From Klebsiella spallanzanii (GTDB taxonomy: Bacteria > Pseudomonadota > Gammaproteobacteria > Enterobacterales > Enterobacteriaceae), in the NCBI RefSeq assembly GCF_902158555.1, contig NZ_CABGGS010000001.1, forward strand, positions 186,001 through 250,000: 64,000 nucleotides of DNA. Reading direction: 5' to 3'. Numbering within the stretch: position 1 is the first letter of the stretch; every line of letters begins with the position of its first letter. The notes below the pieces were generated by a model. That model was not told the DNA's origin, did not search any database, and saw only the letters and a list, made by a program, of their open reading frames with translations. The position numbers were made by a program, and so were the translations under genes. Shown here piece by piece: positions 61,692 to 64,000 of the stretch.

Positions 61692-62473
61692 ACAGCCTCC
61701 CCGAGCACCCAGCGCAGAGCATCAGCGTATTCACCGCTGGCAGCCTCGAGGGCTTTGGTAATTTCTTTTCTGGATTTAAGGCGCGGTTTTGCTTCGCCCA
61801 GTACCTGACGCTGACGACGCGCTTTTTCATGGCCTTTAGTGCCTGCGGTCGCCGCTTCGATTTCAGCTACTTTTTCCCGCTGCTCTTCGGGTTTCAGTGA
61901 TGCCAGTTGACGTGCCTGAGTAACTGTCACCGTACCGGACTCTACCGCTTCCCTAACAGCCAGGGTGGCATCGAGCAGGGACAACGTTGCACGGACGGTC
62001 TGAACGCTACAGCCAAACAACACCGCTAGATCATCCTCGTCGTGACCACGATCAAGCGCGTCTGACATTTTCTTAGCGCGACCTAATGGCGTGTCGGGAC
62101 GGCGGATTTCGTTTTCACTGACCATGTATTTGGCCATTTGATTTGCCGATCCGCGCTTAACGACACCAGGAACAAGCAGAGGTGTTTTGCCTTCTTTCAG
62201 CAGGAGTTTATTGGCTTTCATGGTATGGCGAACGCGCTGGCGTCCGACAACCACACAGGTAAGTCCGTTTTCAGGGTCTTTCCAGACAGTAATCGGCTCC
62301 AGAACACCCAGTTCCTTGATGTTCAGAACCATCCCTTCATCGATCGGCAGGTGAATACGTTCGTCATAAAGCGGGTGGGACTTATCGGTGACCAGGTGCA
62401 ATTTTTCCGGCTCAAACATCAGAACGTTGGTTTTGCCGCTGGCACCGTATGCGTCAATTGAGTTCTTTGCCAT
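61688..62473 (-). CDS. ParB/Srx-like nuclease-domain protein
   Basis: Protein of 261 residues. The N-terminal ParB-like domain (about 30-125) contains GVLEPITVWKDPENG, VVVGRQRVRHTMKAN and SENEIRRPDTPLGRAK, where ENEIRR matches the ParB box. A KorB-type helix-turn-helix follows (DDLAVLFGCSVQTVRATLSLLD). Phage ParB-like proteins may act in partition, replication or nicking; no partner ParA is present here, so a regulatory or nuclease role is more likely. Confidence 0.75.
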   Translation of the reverse strand: MAKNSIDAYGASGKTNVLMFEPEKLHLVTDKSHPLYDERIHLPIDEGMVLNIKELGVLEPITVWKDPENGLTCVVVGRQRVRHTMKANKLLLKEGKTPLLVPGVVKRGSANQMAKYMVSENEIRRPDTPLGRAKKMSDALDRGHDEDDLAVLFGCSVQTVRATLSLLDATLAVREAVESGTVTVTQARQLASLKPEEQREKVAEIEAATAGTKGHEKARRQRQVLGEAKPRLKSRKEITKALEAASGEYADALRWVLGEAV

Positions 62474-62475
62474 GC

Positions 62476-63168
62476 TTACGCCCCCATTACCTGCTGAATG
62501 AATTTCTTGTGCTTGCCAAGCTCACGTATGGTTTCGCGTAACTTTTGCAGACGGTTTAATTTCGTTTTGGCTTGCCGGATTTCTTTCGCGACTTGCGCCA
62601 GTGTCGGGATGCCTGTTTCATTCTGGGGTTTGATAAGCACCGGGATCGTATCAATGAATTCCTGCGCCTGAGTTGACTTAGACTCAACCAGCTGCACTGA
62701 CTCTTTAGTGGCCTCTGGCAAGCTCCATGTAACGCCTTTCCCCGCGCCGTTCTTCACAATACGCCCCTGTTTCTCCAGCACGCACAGCGTCGAAATCATT
62801 CCGCGAGAGTCGCGACTCAGCGCCTTACCAATATCTGCGGCGGTCATGCGGTCATTGTTGCGGAGTAGTTCCGAAACCTTCTCAAACTCAGCATCAGGAT
62901 CCAGACGCTCCGGGTGGCGTGGTGCTTTTGGCTTAGCGGTATTCTTGGCGCGTAAAACTGGTTTAGGGGTAGCGGCAGCTTTCGGTTTAACTTCAGGCGT
63001 AAACGGTATCACCAGATTCCAGTAACCATTGGTGCTGGCTACCTTCTCAAGCTCTTCGAGTTCACGGAGCAGGTTAAGCGCTTCAATAGGCTCAATCTTC
63101 ATTCGCGCCGCTATTTCGCGGGTAGTGGCTTTGCCCATCAGTTTCAGGATATCAGTCAGGTTTTCCAT
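62476..63168 (-). CDS. DUF1627-like phage DNA-binding protein
   Basis: Protein of 230 residues with two winged-helix-like parts: ENLTDILKLMGKATTREIAARM at the N-terminus and NNDRMTAADIGKALSRDSRG in the middle, linked by a basic Pro/Ala/Lys-rich segment. The C-terminus is a Lys/Arg-rich helix. The start at 63168 has GAGG 7 nt upstream. It overlaps the next gene by 17 nt. The overall pattern fits DUF1627 of Gifsy-type phages. Function is unproven. Confidence 0.68.
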   Translation of the reverse strand: MENLTDILKLMGKATTREIAARMKIEPIEALNLLRELEELEKVASTNGYWNLVIPFTPEVKPKAAATPKPVLRAKNTAKPKAPRHPERLDPDAEFEKVSELLRNNDRMTAADIGKALSRDSRGMISTLCVLEKQGRIVKNGAGKGVTWSLPEATKESVQLVESKSTQAQEFIDTIPVLIKPQNETGIPTLAQVAKEIRQAKTKLNRLQKLRETIRELGKHKKFIQQVMGA

Positions 63169-63373
63169 TGCTTGCCTCGTTTTCGTTAACTGCCGTAGCC
63201 CATTTTTGTTCCAGTACTTGCCTGGCTTTGCTCTTTCCACCAGCCCAGTAACTGTGCTGGACCCGGTAATGGTCGTTTGGGCATTTCAGCGCACCTGAGC
63301 AGGAGCCAAACCGGTAGTCTTTCCAGTGGTACTCAGGCGCTGCGCCACAATCAGGGCACACAGGTAATTTCAT
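63152..63373 (-). CDS. Lar-like zinc-finger protein, 73 residues
   Basis: Small protein with CPDCG at residues 6-10, two later cysteines (SCSGALKCPNDH) and the A-x-x-x-x-W ending (SKARQVLEQKWATAV) seen in Lar-type restriction alleviation proteins of Rac and related prophages. The start at 63373 overlaps the stop of the neighbouring gene. The link to restriction alleviation is an inference from the pattern. Confidence 0.55.
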   Translation of the reverse strand: MKLPVCPDCGAAPEYHWKDYRFGSCSGALKCPNDHYRVQHSYWAGGKSKARQVLEQKWATAVNENEASNGKPD

Positions 63374-63663
63374 TGAGCAACCCCGCGACATTCCCTCAGG
63401 AGGTTTTCAAACATCATGCGGAGACGGTTCGCGCAGCCAAACGGCATGTCGTTAAAGCGCCACAAGGCAGCGCCATGGCGAAGGCCGCTCTGGACAATCT
63501 GCCCTGCTCCATGCAACTGGCGAAGCTGGCCATTCACCGAGGACATGCCACGCCCCAGCGCAGTGGCGATTTCACGCGTAGTCAAATCAGAGTTAGCTTT
63601 GAGAAATTCGATCATCGTGATTTCACCGCTGTATTGTGTTTTCTTGGATTTGGTTGTTTTCAT
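63370..63663 (-). CDS. Winged-helix phage regulator-like protein, 97 residues
   Basis: The N-terminal half is a helix-turn-helix (MIEFLKANSDLTTREIATAL, then GRGMSSVNGQLRQLHGAGQI) followed by a wing (GAALWRF). The start at 63663 has AAGGA upstream; an earlier start is weaker. It shares its layout with the DUF1627-like neighbour. It may control early genes or assist replication. Confidence 0.62.
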   Translation of the reverse strand: MKTTKSKKTQYSGEITMIEFLKANSDLTTREIATALGRGMSSVNGQLRQLHGAGQIVQSGLRHGAALWRFNDMPFGCANRLRMMFENLLRECRGVAQ

Positions 63664-63673
63664 AAAAAAATCC

Positions 63674-64000
63674 TTACCCCCTGAAACCTTTCGGAATATC
63701 TGCCTGAACTTTGCCGCTAAAACCGAGATTGCCACCGGTTGTGAGATTTGCCGGACAAAGCTTCACAGCCACCTCAGGCCATTTGCTCCGCAGGCGGTCA
63801 GCAGTTTTAATGTCCTTGACCCACCAGCTGTTCTGAATGCGTTCAACCATGGTGTACATGTGCTCGTGAGTGCAGCCCTGCTGTTCGCGTAGCAACCGGA
63901 TTTCATTCGCCCAGAATGTCCAGTCTGGCTCTGCCGGTCTTGAAATCGTCCCGTCGAATTCAGCGGCTCGTTCGTGCACTTCGACGACGCGGGCATAAAA
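63674..64000 (-). CDS. Phage early protein, C-terminal part (cut by window edge)
   Basis: The frame is open to the last base of the window, so the N-terminus lies outside. The visible 108 residues contain WANEIRLLREQQGCTHEHMY and NSWWVKDIKTADRLRSKWPEVAV, a helical pattern like the C-terminal part of phage replication proteins (O-like). The position, upstream of Q-region genes, agrees with a replication role, but the family was not confirmed. Confidence 0.6.
   Translation of the reverse strand, partial: FYARVVEVHERAAEFDGTISRPAEPDWTFWANEIRLLREQQGCTHEHMYTMVERIQNSWWVKDIKTADRLRSKWPEVAVKLCPANLTTGGNLGFSGKVQADIPKGFRG

Larger units (their letters stand above)
30300..64000. mobile_element. Lambda-like siphoviral prophage (right end outside window)
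   Basis: A continuous late-gene order typical of lambdoid phages runs from right to left: early genes, Q-type antiterminator, lysis, terminase (Nu1/A types), gpW, portal, protease-capsid, tail V/G/T/H types, tip and spike. The left end carries integrase-arm-like repeats and a moron acyltransferase. Integrase, repressor and the second att lie beyond 64000, so intactness cannot be judged, but every structural gene seen here is open. Confidence 0.92.

Noticed and set aside
1..64000. tRNA, rRNA or CRISPR array
   Set aside because: No cloverleaf with CCA-type end, no rRNA sequence and no regularly spaced repeat-spacer series was seen by eye. The TGCCCCAAA repeats at 30334 are too short and too close together.

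Overview
The window is enterobacterial chromosome with gene order and protein sequences closest to Klebsiella and relatives (art, pot, rimK, nfsA, grxA, ybjL, mdfA, deoR and dacC in E. coli-like synteny, plus a tail-spike type common in Klebsiella phages). It divides into four blocks.

(1) 1-16.5 kb, core genome. The end of artQ, artM and artJ (arginine uptake, with paired ArgR boxes before artJ) are followed by an unnamed two-component system, rlmC, ybjO, the putrescine importer potFGHI, ybjN, rimK, nfsA-ybjC, grxA, ybjM, ybjL and the sigmaE-dependent sRNA rybB. REP-type repeats and one 203-bp MITE-like repeat lie between genes.

(2) about 16.7-22.97 kb, an AT-richer island inserted between rybB and the TetR-family gene rcdA (ybjK). 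It resembles a class IIb (siderophore-type) microcin locus. It holds a microcin precursor with an MccH47-like leader, a MchI-like immunity protein, a HlyC-like acyltransferase (MceI/MchD type) and its MchC/MceJ-type partner. Divergent from these are a 52-residue Cys/Gly-rich peptide, a Fes/IroD-like esterase and an IroB-like C-glycosyltransferase. Fur-box-like sites lie in the control regions. In known systems these enzymes glucosylate enterobactin, trim it and attach it to the C-terminal Ser-rich tail of the microcin, so that the peptide enters through catecholate siderophore receptors. Three things are unusual here: the precursor ends in GCGY rather than a Ser-rich tail, a second bacteriocin-like gene carries a one-base frameshift in a G run, and no exporter genes are present.

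(3) 22.97-30.2 kb, core genome again: rcdA, ybjJ-ybjI, mdfA, ybjG, deoR, dacC.

(4) about 30.3 kb to the window end, a lambda-like siphoviral prophage, nearly all on the minus strand. Reading from right to left: early-region genes (winged-helix, zinc-ribbon, ParB-like, Ea22-like), Dam-type methylase, Ref-like nuclease, a Q-type antiterminator, late leader terminator, holins/GH19 endolysin/spanins, terminase, portal, protease-capsid fusion, tail genes, and an SGNH-hydrolase tail spike. At the left end is an O-acyltransferase-3 gene on the opposite strand, which could alter the surface glycan that the tail spike attacks. The right end of the prophage, with its integrase and repressor, lies outside the window. 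No rRNA, tRNA or CRISPR array was seen.
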